48,601 nucleotides of DNA. It comes from a virus. The notes below the pieces were generated by a model. The model was not told where the DNA came from and ran no database searches. It saw nothing but the letters and a program-made list of their open reading frames with translations. The DNA lies in the IMG/VR virus record IMGVR_UViG_3300028829_006319, positions 1 through 48,601 of that record, one strand, 5' to 3'. This document shows, in pieces, positions 6,209 to 12,826 of the stretch; position 1 is the stretch's first letter; every line of letters begins with the position of its first letter. Made by a program: the position numbers and the translations under genes.

Positions 6209-6481
6209 ATGTCTCTGTCTTCTGTCCTCGAACAATTTAATCATGTGCGTGAGCAAAAAGGTGATGTAGTGGTTGATATTCATGACCTTGAGCCAGATGA
6301 TGCAGATGAAGTATTCTATTTTATTGATGATGCTCTAACTGAAACGGGCTACGTCAAAGGTAGGACGTCTACAATTGGTTTTGATACAAGTTCTGAAAAT
6401 GAACACAAAACCTATCTATCTGCTGTAGTTGAGTTGCTACGTGATGGTTACGATACCCCGAGGTTTACTCTGAACTTTTAA
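6209..6481 (+). CDS. Hypothetical acidic protein (90 residues)
   Basis: ATG 6209 has a strong AGGAG site. The protein is acidic with a run of Asp/Glu in the first half (VVDIHDLEPDDADEVFYFIDDAL) and looks like a small alpha/beta fold. No family is recognised. The perfect GCCGGC hairpin at 6489 lies just after its stop. Confidence 0.55.
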   Translation: MSLSSVLEQFNHVREQKGDVVVDIHDLEPDDADEVFYFIDDALTETGYVKGRTSTIGFDTSSENEHKTYLSAVVELLRDGYDTPRFTLNF

Positions 6482-6488
6482 TGAAATT

Positions 6489-6504
6489 GCCGGCTTCAGC
6501 CGGC
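6489..6504 (+). terminator. GC hairpin after the 6209 gene
   Basis: GCCGGC-TTCA-GCCGGC is a perfect six-base-pair stem with a four-base loop. There is no following U run (the next bases are TATGAAAGG), so it is an imperfect intrinsic terminator at best. It may mainly separate translation of the two genes. Confidence 0.4.
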
Positions 6505-6517
6505 TATGAAAGGATTT

Positions 6518-7087
6518 ATGTATAAACATTTGTTAGCTATTTTTGCCGGCGCTTTATTATTTGGCTGTTCTTCAACAAATCAATTCAATCCCGATAAACA
6601 AGAACCAGAACTTGAAATTTCAGATTTGGCAGCCTGCCCTCCTGGAGTTAATCCAGATGAAGCACCTTCTTGGGTTTGTAATCCATTCGAAGTTGTAAGT
6701 AATCGTTTTCCACATGCTGTAGTTAGCCGAGCATATTTTCCAAATGCGAGTCAAAGTTTTAATAAACGATTAGCAGTTGCCAGAGGTCGTGTAGAAATCG
6801 CAAAAGAAATGGGTGTGTATACAGGCGCTCAATTGGAAGACTATGAAGGTGGTCAAGCAGGTAATGCTCAATCAATTATTGGCTTAACTGAAAAGTTAAA
6901 TGGTGTCTTTATTCGACAAACTAGGCCAATTGGAACTTACTATGATACAGATGGGCGTGTTCATGTTCTCGTAGTTTATGACACACATACACTCAAACAA
7001 TATAAACCACAGCAGACAGATAACTCAGAGAAAAAACCAGTTGCTGGAGGTGTTACTGATTATGATACTTTTAAATCAAGTCTCTGA
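6518..7087 (+). CDS. LPP20-like outer-membrane lipoprotein
   Basis: A 189-residue lipoprotein. The start at ATG 6518 is preferred because AAAGGA lies just upstream; ATG 6506 would add four residues. Residues 1-19 form a lipoprotein signal (YKHLLAIFAGALLFGC) with lipobox LFGC. The mature protein has a PSWVCNPF motif followed by a RLAVARGRVEIAKEMGV helix, as in LPP20/FlgP-type lipoproteins, where 'P.WV' precedes an 'A..A...Ar..la' helix. FlgP and LPP20 proteins are outer-membrane lipoproteins, some tied to flagellar structures. Two or more Cys (AACPPG, WVCNP) may pair. It is first in a set of four exported proteins and ends at a strong intrinsic terminator. Capture from a host is likely. Confidence 0.65.
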   Translation: MYKHLLAIFAGALLFGCSSTNQFNPDKQEPELEISDLAACPPGVNPDEAPSWVCNPFEVVSNRFPHAVVSRAYFPNASQSFNKRLAVARGRVEIAKEMGVYTGAQLEDYEGGQAGNAQSIIGLTEKLNGVFIRQTRPIGTYYDTDGRVHVLVVYDTHTLKQYKPQQTDNSEKKPVAGGVTDYDTFKSSL

Positions 7088-7092
7088 TTAAC

Positions 7093-7113
7093 AAACCCGC
7101 TTTTTGCGGGTTT
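7093..7113 (+). terminator. Rho-independent terminator
   Basis: AAACCCGC (7093-7100), loop TTTTT, GCGGGTTT (7106-7113), then ATTTCT. The stem is eight base pairs with a GC core and a T-rich tail, directly after the stop of the LPP20-like gene. Confidence 0.8.
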
Positions 7114-7129
7114 ATTTCTATGAGGTGAC

Positions 7130-7822
7130 ATGTATATTATTCATTTTATTGTATTTATTTTTATATTATTTTCATCCCCCTTCGCCTACTCGGATACTTT
7201 TTCAGATTTTAAAGATTCGTTATTACCAAACGCCAAAGAAAATGTGATTCGTGGTGATTCTACGTTCGTCACAAGTCAAGGTCGTTGGATTGATCATCGT
7301 GAAGAAGCAAAACGAAATGCTATTCGAGAGGCTCAAAGAAATTATGCGGAAACAACTGCCGCAAGAATTTCTGGTTTCACACAAGATTTAGAAAATGAAA
7401 GAGGTCAACTTTCTACACAAAATTTCAATCGTGTTGAAATTGATCCAACAACAATTAAAGTTTCTGATGTGACAATTATTAAAGAAGAGACACGTCATGA
7501 AAATAGTTGGATGTGGAATCAAGAATGGCGATTTACCGTAAAGGTGAAAGTGGTGAATCAAGAAATTAAATTTCGAACAAATTCTTCAACTTCTTATTCA
7601 AATAACGAAATACAATTACCAGAATCTGAACCTTCTATTCGTATAGGAAGAAATCCAGAAAAAGCTTCTTTTGATAATTTTAAAAACAAATACAAAGAGT
7701 TTCGTGAAAAAGAATCTTTTAGTTTAACACCACAAGAAAAAGTTCGCTATACTTTATATGCTGGTGCTGCGGTAGGTGTATTATATGTAACAATGAATCC
7801 ATGGTTATTATATTTTTTATGA
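7130..7822 (+). CDS. Exported FlgT/LPP20-like protein with C-terminal membrane segment
   Basis: ATG 7130 has GAGGTGAC as ribosome site. Residues 1-21 are a very hydrophobic signal peptide (IIHFIVFIFILFSSPFAYSD) with a likely cut after AYS. The region around residues 40-140 has a G..TFV..QGRWIDHREEAKRNAIREAQRNY helix followed by beta strands (WRFTVKVKVVNQEI), which resembles the FlgT N-terminal/LPP20 fold seen in flagellar accessory proteins. A hydrophobic C-terminal segment (LYAGAAVGVLYVTMNPWLLYFL, about 209-230) could anchor it. The stop lies nine bases before the next lipoprotein gene. The fold assignment is tentative; export is well supported. Confidence 0.55.
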   Translation: MYIIHFIVFIFILFSSPFAYSDTFSDFKDSLLPNAKENVIRGDSTFVTSQGRWIDHREEAKRNAIREAQRNYAETTAARISGFTQDLENERGQLSTQNFNRVEIDPTTIKVSDVTIIKEETRHENSWMWNQEWRFTVKVKVVNQEIKFRTNSSTSYSNNEIQLPESEPSIRIGRNPEKASFDNFKNKYKEFREKESFSLTPQEKVRYTLYAGAAVGVLYVTMNPWLLYFL

Positions 7823-7831
7823 GGTGAAAAA

Positions 7832-8953
7832 ATGCTAAAGGTCAAAATATTTCTTCTTTGTATTTTGACAGTTGGTTGTAATGTAAATCCTGAAGATCCT
7901 TCAATTGAATATTATACAGTGATTTCAAATCGTTCTGCTGAATATCACATGTATAATCAAGGTTCAACCACAAAACAACCAACTTATTGGGGAAAATACG
8001 ATTCGAAAATTGATGCTGAAAATGCTGCTCAAAATGAATACGATCATTGGTTGAACAAAATGTGGCGACCTGACAACTGGACTTCACCAGATGAACAGCA
8101 AGTGATTTATGTATATGAAACAGAAGAAGTTGTTTCTTTTACACCTGAACAACAAAGTCAAATTGATTCTCTTGAATCACAAATTGGTCAAAAGGACCAG
8201 ATTATTACATCTCTTGAATCACAACTAGTTTCAATGAAAAGTTGTTCTTTGAGTGGTGTTCGTTTGGAAGATGGTGAATCTGCTGAATTTTACACAACAA
8301 ATTTAGTTGCTTGGAATGAAATGTGTCCTATATCAAATATTCGAACATGTAGTCAAGGCATTCTTTATGGTAACTCTTCTGCTGTTTATTCAAGCTGTCG
8401 AGTAGAACAACCAAGAAATTGTACCTTATCAAAAGCAAATACAGATTCTTCATATGAATATGCTTCTTCAGGTGTAACAACAGTTTTACATGGTGAATCC
8501 ATTGTAGCTTATCAAAAATCAAATGAACCTTACACTTGTTTTCAAAAAAGTATTGTTCGTCAATGTGTTGATGGGTCTTTATCTGGTGATTCAACGTATC
8601 GATTTGATGATTGTGGTGTAGGGAATATACCTAGTGATTCACGTTTGTCAAGACAGGTTAGTTGCCCAGCGATTACAAAATACAATGAAATGAATACTCA
8701 TAATTATCCATCTGAGATGAGTCATTGCAAAAGTGTATGTTTTGACAGAAGAGGTTATTTTGGTAGTTTATTACCTGAAAGTAATCCAACTTATTTCACG
8801 GATGTGGATCGTGAGACAAGAAGTTCTTGTTATGAATGTGAGATGTCAAATTATTCAGAGCAATGTTTTTATCCAAAAGATCAATTCTATGTTTTTCGTT
8901 ATTATCAAAAGATTGATCCAAAGGAAACCTTTTCATTGGAGTTTGAGCAATGA
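7832..8953 (+). CDS. Cys-rich lipoprotein with coiled coil
   Basis: A 373-residue lipoprotein with signal KVKIFLLCILTVGC (lipobox LTVGC, Cys16). After an N-terminal domain comes a coiled coil (about 100-133, QSQIDSLESQIGQKDQ and a second LESQ heptad). Then follow at least two copies of a Cys-containing module: C.L..., a 'HGESIVAYQ' segment, C, then RQC..GSLSG...C. The same 'R.C..G.LsG....C' wording occurs in bacterial surface proteins, as far as I recall. The C-terminal part has further Cys (CKSVC, CYECEM, QCFYP), suggesting a disulfide-bonded extracellular or periplasmic domain. Its tandem paralogue follows in an ATGA overlap. Ribosome site GAGGTGAAAAA. The role is unknown; masking or changing the cell surface during infection is an inference. 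Confidence 0.65.
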   Translation: MLKVKIFLLCILTVGCNVNPEDPSIEYYTVISNRSAEYHMYNQGSTTKQPTYWGKYDSKIDAENAAQNEYDHWLNKMWRPDNWTSPDEQQVIYVYETEEVVSFTPEQQSQIDSLESQIGQKDQIITSLESQLVSMKSCSLSGVRLEDGESAEFYTTNLVAWNEMCPISNIRTCSQGILYGNSSAVYSSCRVEQPRNCTLSKANTDSSYEYASSGVTTVLHGESIVAYQKSNEPYTCFQKSIVRQCVDGSLSGDSTYRFDDCGVGNIPSDSRLSRQVSCPAITKYNEMNTHNYPSEMSHCKSVCFDRRGYFGSLLPESNPTYFTDVDRETRSSCYECEMSNYSEQCFYPKDQFYVFRYYQKIDPKETFSLEFEQ

Positions 8954-10194
8954 GAATTTTTATGATTCTTTCAATATGTTTTCTTATGTCGAATTGCAAA
9001 GAACCTGAAGTTGAATTAGAAAATTGGCATGTTTATGCAATTCCCACATCAGAATGTAACTTATACAGTGATATACCTTGCACTCCTAAAACAATGCCAA
9101 ATAATTTTTCAAATCGTGAAGATGCTCAAAATTTTGCAAATCAAAAAATGGAAAGTCATGAGAATATATTATGGGTAGATCCATCAAAAATGGAAAAAGA
9201 AGAGATACCACCTAAGACTGTAGTGATTACAGAAACTGTTCTGATTGAAGATTCAAGTTATTCTCAAACAATTACTACACTCGAAACTACTTTGGCATCG
9301 AAAGAACAAACAATTTATAACCTTGAACAAGAATTATTAGCGGGGAATCCGGATCCACAACCAGATCCACAACCAGATCCACAACCAGATCCACAACCAG
9401 ATCCACAACCAGAACCCGAGCCAGATCCTATTGAAATTGTATCTGACTTGACAGGTTCATGTTCAATCGGTTCTTTCGCTCAGCCAAATGAAGAAAATTT
9501 CGTAATGGAAGAACCTCTTATTATTCTGAATGGTCATTATCTTTGTTATGAGAATGGTAAAAAACAACAATGTATTAATGGTGATTTAGAAAATGGTTGG
9601 AGTGGAAGTAGTTGTAAATCTGTATCTGAATTATATCGCTCAACAAATCCAGATGTTTATGATAAAGCGTCATGTAATCTGAATGGTAAAATAATTCCAC
9701 ATGGTACGATGGAACTTGCTTATTCTCAAGAGGAGAATTATCCCTGGGAATATTGTTGGGATACGCCTTATAATCGCTGGCGAGTTTGTAATGATGGTGT
9801 GATGTCAGGAGATCCTAAATATGAATATCCATCATGCGGTAGAGAAAGTTATCGTAAGAAAGTTGCGAGAACGGAAGACCTTTCTCAATGTATACGAATT
9901 GATGAACATACATATTTTCCTTTGACAGAATCATATCAAAGTGTAGTTGATTTTGAGCCGTATAACATCACTGACATTTATGATGAATATCCTATAACAG
10001 CATGTAAAAATACATGCTTTACATATTCGAATTCGAACATGAGATATATTCCTCATTTATCTGGATCTTCACAATCTTCAATTGATGCTTGTCATTCATG
10101 TGAAATGAATCAATATCCAGACCAATGCTTTGAGAAAAGAAACTATTATCTTCCTTTCAACTCGACAGTTGAACTCAAGCTTGACGACCTATGA
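8950..10194 (+). CDS. Cys-rich lipoprotein, tandem paralogue with PDPQ linker
   Basis: A 414-residue paralogue of the preceding lipoprotein, starting in an ATGA overlap. The signal is MRIFMILSICFLMSNC (lipobox-like MSNC, slightly atypical). It has the same order of parts: N-terminal domain with a 'SNREDAQNFANQKM' helix matching the 'SKIDAENAAQNEY' helix of the neighbour, a coiled coil (about 100-130), a linker of five DPQP-type repeats and EPEPDP (about 134-158), then Cys modules ending in RVCNDGVMSG....C and CHSCEMNQYPDQCF, closely matching CYECEMSNYSEQCF next door. The duplicate has gained the Pro-rich spacer, which would extend the head away from the membrane. The function is unknown. Confidence 0.65.
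   Translation: MRIFMILSICFLMSNCKEPEVELENWHVYAIPTSECNLYSDIPCTPKTMPNNFSNREDAQNFANQKMESHENILWVDPSKMEKEEIPPKTVVITETVLIEDSSYSQTITTLETTLASKEQTIYNLEQELLAGNPDPQPDPQPDPQPDPQPDPQPEPEPDPIEIVSDLTGSCSIGSFAQPNEENFVMEEPLIILNGHYLCYENGKKQQCINGDLENGWSGSSCKSVSELYRSTNPDVYDKASCNLNGKIIPHGTMELAYSQEENYPWEYCWDTPYNRWRVCNDGVMSGDPKYEYPSCGRESYRKKVARTEDLSQCIRIDEHTYFPLTESYQSVVDFEPYNITDIYDEYPITACKNTCFTYSNSNMRYIPHLSGSSQSSIDACHSCEMNQYPDQCFEKRNYYLPFNSTVELKLDDL
9349..9408 (+). repeat. Five tandem 12-base repeats (PDPQ linker)
   Basis: Five units of CCAGATCCACAA (the first has CCGG) encode repeated Pro-Asp-Pro-Gln. The near-identity of the units suggests recent slippage expansion or a copy number that varies. Confidence 0.85.
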
Positions 10195-10322
10195 AATACT
10201 ATATACTCGCATTCAAAGTTTTTTGTCTATTACTGATTCTTGTGCCCTACATCTATGGTTCAATTTTTTTAAAAAAATTGAAAAAATCCCTTGACTTTTC
10301 TGACCAGTCTGCTATGATCTGA
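10191..10322 (+). CDS. Small membrane protein (43 residues)
   Basis: ATG 10191 overlaps the stop of the lipoprotein gene (ATGA). The peptide MKYYILAFKVFCLLLILVPY continues through one hydrophobic helix into a basic tail (LKKLKKSLD). Its last 32 bases hold the whole of early promoter P3, so the C-terminus is partly dictated by promoter sequence. Coupling to the upstream gene and a clean membrane helix support it; its small size leaves doubt. Confidence 0.45.
   Translation: MKYYILAFKVFCLLLILVPYIYGSIFLKKLKKSLDFSDQSAMI
10291..10318 (+). promoter_or_regulatory. Sigma70-like early promoter P3
   Basis: TTGACT (10291-10296), a 16-base spacer, TATGAT (10313-10318), followed by CTGATCATTGAGTGAG. The spacer contains CTGACCAGTCTG, close to P4 and P5, so the copies are related beyond the boxes. 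Confidence 0.8.
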
Positions 10323-10361
10323 TCATTGAGTGAGTTTACTTTCCCCAACAACAGAGGTATC

Positions 10362-10733
10362 ATGGGAACAAGAAGTTATATCGCTTACGAAATGAAAAAC
10401 GGCATGTACACAGGTTGCTACTGCCACTTGGATGGTTACATTAAAGGTGTTGGTTCAATTCTCCATAAGCATTACAATTCAGAAAATATACGAGACCTCG
10501 TTGACTTACAAGGCTTTTCCTCTTTAGGTGAAACAGTTGCTGAAACAAAATCAGTTGCTTATCACGAAATGAAAGAAATTTGTGAGACAAGAGGTGAACT
10601 CTACAGCCGAAGCACAGAGCATTATGGTTGTGAATTCATCTATGTTCTGATGAACAATGGTGACTGGATTTTCTGGGATGTGAATGAAGAGATGGAAAAG
10701 AATTTAGCAGAAGTGCTCGATGAAAAAGCTTGA
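10362..10733 (+). CDS. Conserved phage hypothetical protein (MGTRSYIAY family)
   Basis: The ATG at 10362 with GAGG upstream is preferred over a TTG at 10326, which lies in the promoter extension. The 123-residue protein begins MGTRSYIAYEMKNGMYTGCY, then CHLDGYIKGVGSILHKHY and a FSSLGETV segment. This N-terminal pattern (MGTRS.IA......Y.H.DGY..GVG..L..HY) is a recurrent hypothetical family in phages and some plasmids. Its function is unknown. It is likely early, from P3. Its last 14 bases overlap the next small gene. Confidence 0.7.
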   Translation: MGTRSYIAYEMKNGMYTGCYCHLDGYIKGVGSILHKHYNSENIRDLVDLQGFSSLGETVAETKSVAYHEMKEICETRGELYSRSTEHYGCEFIYVLMNNGDWIFWDVNEEMEKNLAEVLDEKA

Positions 10734-10818
10734 ATCACTCATACCTCTTTTCGGTATGCTTCTGATGTTTTTTGTTCCTTCAATTATTGCCTTTATTTAC
10801 GTGTATATAAATTATTAA
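10720..10818 (+). CDS. Small membrane protein (32 residues)
   Basis: ATG 10720 lies inside the end of the previous gene. The peptide MKKLESLIPLFGMLLMFFVP runs on to a second hydrophobic stretch (IIAFIYVYINY): a single-span membrane protein. AGTGCTCG upstream is not a strong ribosome site, so it would depend on coupling. It is similar in kind to the 43-residue peptide at 10191. Confidence 0.4.
   Translation: MKKLESLIPLFGMLLMFFVPSIIAFIYVYINY
10806..10813 (+). promoter_or_regulatory. Weak late promoter-like word (TATAAATT)
   Basis: One mismatch to TATAAATA, 22 bases upstream of the ATG at 10828. It is weak evidence in AT-rich sequence. Confidence 0.25.
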
Positions 10819-10827
10819 GAGTATAAT

Positions 10828-11091
10828 ATGAAAAAGCATTTATCATGGTCTGTTCGTAAGTATCAACAAACATTGAAGAGATTCATGGATCTTTCACTTG
10901 AAGAAGCCATGAGAATCTACACCTCTGAAGTGGCGCCGCTCACACCCTGCCGCAATGCCTACTGGCTTGGTTGTCGCAAAGATTTTGCCAATCCTCATGT
11001 CAAGCATTCAATCGCCTATGCTGCTTTCGAAGCAGGCCGCAAACGAAAAGCCGAATTGGCTCAGAACTATGTGAGTGAATACTGTTTTTGA
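10828..11091 (+). CDS. Hypothetical basic protein (87 residues)
   Basis: ATG 10828 with AAGAG upstream. The protein is basic and helical: MKKHLSWSVRKYQQTLKRFM, then a segment with Cys and Trp (CRNAYWLGCRKDF) and a second helix (AYAAFEAGRKRKAELAQ). The layout resembles small phage proteins containing a 'W..G...F....A...G' pattern, but no named family is recognised. The GATAAATA of the next gene overlaps its stop codon. Confidence 0.55.
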   Translation: MKKHLSWSVRKYQQTLKRFMDLSLEEAMRIYTSEVAPLTPCRNAYWLGCRKDFANPHVKHSIAYAAFEAGRKRKAELAQNYVSEYCF

Positions 11092-11121
11092 TAAATAGTA
11101 AATAATTACATTTACTTTATC
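11090..11121 (+). promoter_or_regulatory. Late-promoter word within a hairpin before the 11133 gene
   Basis: GATAAATA (11090-11097) starts a stem: GATAAA pairs with TTTATC (11116-11121), and after a two-base bulge GTAAAT (11098-11103) pairs with ATTTAC (11110-11115). The 3' arm ends exactly before the AAAGGA ribosome site of the ATG at 11133. This is the same plan as at 1100-1142 and both precede capsid-targeting-type genes. Confidence 0.5.
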
Positions 11122-11132
11122 AAAGGAAATCA

Positions 11133-11441
11133 ATGAAAAGTTATTCAGAGTTTATTCAAAGTATTCATCGTGTGGTTGAAGGTTTTGGTAACGACCAAAT
11201 GGTCTCAGTAAATTCCGAAGATGAATTTTATCGTAAAGAAGGTGAGGACATGAGTCTGGTTTACGGCCCTACTCGCAGACCAGTTCGAAACAAAAAAGAA
11301 TTTGTAGAGCAAATTGCAGACAAATTTAATTTAGAATATAGTCAAGTTTATGGGGAGATTCGTAAATTAGAACAAAAAGGAAAACCCATAGACATCGATG
11401 TTCTCCTTGACGAACTTCGAAAATTAAGTGGAGGACACTAA
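11133..11441 (+). CDS. Small protein with capsid-targeting-like N-terminus (102 residues)
   Basis: The N-terminus MKSYSEFIQSIHRVVEG resembles the T4 internal-protein targeting peptide (MKTYQEFIAE), though the Glu at position 10 is absent and the nearest possible cut is after VVE (residue 16), which lacks the usual Ile/Leu. The rest is charged, ending in an helix pair (KEFVEQIADKFNLEYSQVYGEIRKLEQKGKPIDIDVLLDELRKLSG) that looks like a small helical or winged-helix-type DNA-binding domain. ATG 11133 has AAAGGA upstream. A late promoter/hairpin precedes it. Packaging in the head is plausible but less sure than for the genes at 1140 and 2271. Confidence 0.5.
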   Translation: MKSYSEFIQSIHRVVEGFGNDQMVSVNSEDEFYRKEGEDMSLVYGPTRRPVRNKKEFVEQIADKFNLEYSQVYGEIRKLEQKGKPIDIDVLLDELRKLSGGH

Positions 11442-11449
11442 AAAAGTTC

Positions 11450-11477
11450 TTGACATTTCTGACCAAGCTGATATGAT
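11450..11477 (+). promoter_or_regulatory. Sigma70-like early promoter P4
   Basis: TTGACA (11450-11455), 16-base spacer, TATGAT (11472-11477), followed by CTGATCATTGAGTGAGTGAT. It matches P5 almost base for base from -35 to about +20. Confidence 0.85.
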
Positions 11478-11520
11478 CTGATCATTGAGTGAGTGATTGA
11501 CCAACCCTATGAGATTCGCT

Positions 11521-11757
11521 ATGTTTCTTCGTGAACAAAAACTCCTGAGCCTTGCCACCAAGATGAACCTCACCCCTGCTCAGGCAGCCTGGCTTCCCGC
11601 TATCTTTGACAAATCAGCCGACTTGGCTGAGATGAGCCACGACTTGTTCTGCCGTCACATGGAAAACAGCCAAGAGTTGCGAGACTACATCAAAGAAGTC
11701 ATCGTGAGGTGCTGCGGTGATGTGGCCCTTTCGATCTACACCACACCAAAGGTCTGA
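11521..11757 (+). CDS. Hypothetical early protein (78 residues)
   Basis: ATG 11521 is chosen by comparing leaders: in P5 and at 12177 a GAGA element sits nine or ten bases before the start, and the same GAGATTCGCT precedes this ATG. ATG 11509 and TTG 11497 are upstream in-frame alternatives. The protein is helical and amphipathic: MFLREQKLLSLATKMNLTPA, then QAAWLPAIFDKSADLAEM and a Cys-containing tail (FCRHME, VRCCGD). No family is recognised. The GC content is clearly higher than in the structural genes. Confidence 0.55.
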   Translation: MFLREQKLLSLATKMNLTPAQAAWLPAIFDKSADLAEMSHDLFCRHMENSQELRDYIKEVIVRCCGDVALSIYTTPKV

Positions 11758-11759
11758 CC

Positions 11760-11930
11760 ATGGCAAAGCAAAAGTTTGACTACAACAAGATTTACACCGC
11801 TGGCTGGAAGGATGCGATGGAGGAAATGAAGGAGAAACTGAAGAAGGAGCAAGAATTGTCCGACCAATTGCAAACAATGGTTTTGCTCCTTCTCGAAAAA
11901 AATAAGGAATTGAGCAAAAAAATCCCTTGA
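11760..11930 (+). CDS. Small Lys-rich coiled-coil protein (56 residues)
   Basis: ATG 11760 follows the previous stop by two bases. The peptide begins MAKQKFDYNKIYTAGWKDAM and continues as an uninterrupted charged helix (EEMKEKLKKEQELSDQLQTM) to a Leu-rich end (VLLLLEKNKELSKKIP). This is a likely coiled coil. The stop codon TGA (11928-11930) overlaps the -35 box of P5, so the reading frame and promoter share bases. No family is recognised. Confidence 0.55.
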   Translation: MAKQKFDYNKIYTAGWKDAMEEMKEKLKKEQELSDQLQTMVLLLLEKNKELSKKIP

Positions 11931-11954
11931 CATTTCCTGCCAGTCTGATATGAT
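11927..11954 (+). promoter_or_regulatory. Sigma70-like early promoter P5
   Basis: TTGACA (11927-11932), 16-base spacer, TATGAT (11949-11954), followed by CTGATCATTGAGTGAGTGAT, the same extension as P4. It is followed by a leader and the gene at 11998. Confidence 0.85.
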
Positions 11955-11997
11955 CTGATCATTGAGTGAGTGATTCCCAACCCCAGCGAGACTGACC

Positions 11998-12156
11998 ATG
12001 ACCGCACGAAACAAGAAGTTCACAATCTACGGCTACTCAAACGGACAACTGCTTGATGTGACAGAAGTCAAAGGAATCGTTGCCGCAAGAAACATCTCAG
12101 CATTCTGGGAAAGCACAGGGCGATTCACAAAAGTGACCTTCAAGCACTCTCACTGA
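11998..12156 (+). CDS. Small hypothetical early protein (52 residues)
   Basis: ATG 11998 has GCGAGACTGACC upstream, in the same relative position as the start at 11521. The peptide MTARNKKFTIYGYSNGQLLD continues to FTKVTFKHSH. It is a small basic protein with beta character (KFTIYGYSNG, GRFTKVTF). No family is recognised. The reading frame is supported by the promoter, the leader alignment and the tight spacing to the next gene (20 bases). Confidence 0.55.
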   Translation: MTARNKKFTIYGYSNGQLLDVTEVKGIVAARNISAFWESTGRFTKVTFKHSH

Positions 12157-12176
12157 CAACTCCCTCGGAGATTCTC

Positions 12177-12551
12177 ATGGCATTCGCAGACACCTCAACC
12201 TACTTTCGAACCGGTGATTCTTCAATCCTTGGCCGCTTCGATGAGAAAGAGAACGGTCATCTCTTTGAGTACTCCGAGAATCGTGAGACAGAAGGCTGGG
12301 GTGCCGAGCATAAAGCCGAGCTTCCCCACAAAATCTGGGTCTCAACCCCGCATTTCTCTGACAACGGTCACTGCCTTGACAGTGGCTTCCGTTACGGCAA
12401 AGTCCTGAAGACTGTTGCCTATGTTGCGATTGACGAAGATGAATTCGGCAATCCTGTTTTCGAAAAGTGGTACTTCAAGCAGAGAAGCCACTTTGAGTAT
12501 GACCGCAGCCGTGTTGCTGAGTTTGAAGTTTCTCCTTTTTCTCTTAACTGA
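12177..12551 (+). CDS. Hypothetical early protein (124 residues)
   Basis: ATG 12177 has GGAGATTCTC upstream. The protein is acidic and beta-rich with many aromatic residues (TYFRTGDSSILGRFDEKE, PHKIWVSTPHFSDNGHCLDSGFRYG, EKWYFKQRSHFEYD). It has no signal peptide or membrane segment. No family is recognised. It is expressed from P5 with the 11998 gene, and shares the raised GC content of the 11.5-12.6 kb block. Confidence 0.6.
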   Translation: MAFADTSTYFRTGDSSILGRFDEKENGHLFEYSENRETEGWGAEHKAELPHKIWVSTPHFSDNGHCLDSGFRYGKVLKTVAYVAIDEDEFGNPVFEKWYFKQRSHFEYDRSRVAEFEVSPFSLN

Positions 12552-12558
12552 GGCAAGT

Positions 12559-12825
12559 ATGCAAATTCAAGTTCTTTCAAGAGCCACTCATCAGCAGATG
12601 GATGAATTGAAAGCCAAGTATGATCAATCTCATGGCTCACCATTTGATGTTGGTTGTTGTGACAATTATTACTACCGACCAGAATCTCCGAATTACTGGA
12701 AAGGTGGTTCAAAGATTCGTGGCACACATATCTTCGAAGCTGATATGACTGCAGAGCAGATCGAAGCTTATCATGCCGGTTATGCCTACAATGAATGGTT
12801 AGGTGACAAGAAAGATTGGACTTGA
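12559..12825 (+). CDS. Hypothetical protein (88 residues)
   Basis: The start is ATG 12559, with GAGG upstream and eight bases after the previous stop; the open frame extends further upstream but would overlap the neighbour. It begins MQIQVLSRATHQQMDELKAK and has a Cys-Cys/Tyr-rich centre (VGCCDNYYYRPES) and an acidic end with AEQIEAYHAGYAYNEWLGDK. The last part resembles small phage proteins with 'A.Ea...Gy...', but no named family is recognised. Confidence 0.55.
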   Translation: MQIQVLSRATHQQMDELKAKYDQSHGSPFDVGCCDNYYYRPESPNYWKGGSKIRGTHIFEADMTAEQIEAYHAGYAYNEWLGDKKDWT

Positions 12826-12826
12826 T

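Noticed and set aside
6489-6504. Confident intrinsic terminator
   Set aside because: The GCCGGC stem has no U run after it, unlike the clear terminator at 7093-7113.
10326-10361. TTG start for the MGTRSYIAY protein
   Set aside because: The TTG lies inside the shared promoter extension; the ATG at 10362 has a GAGG site and matches the family's usual N-terminus.
11614-12023. Minus-strand open frames between 11.6 and 12.0 kb
   Set aside because: They run antisense to well-supported small genes with promoters and ribosome sites, and cross the P5 promoter.
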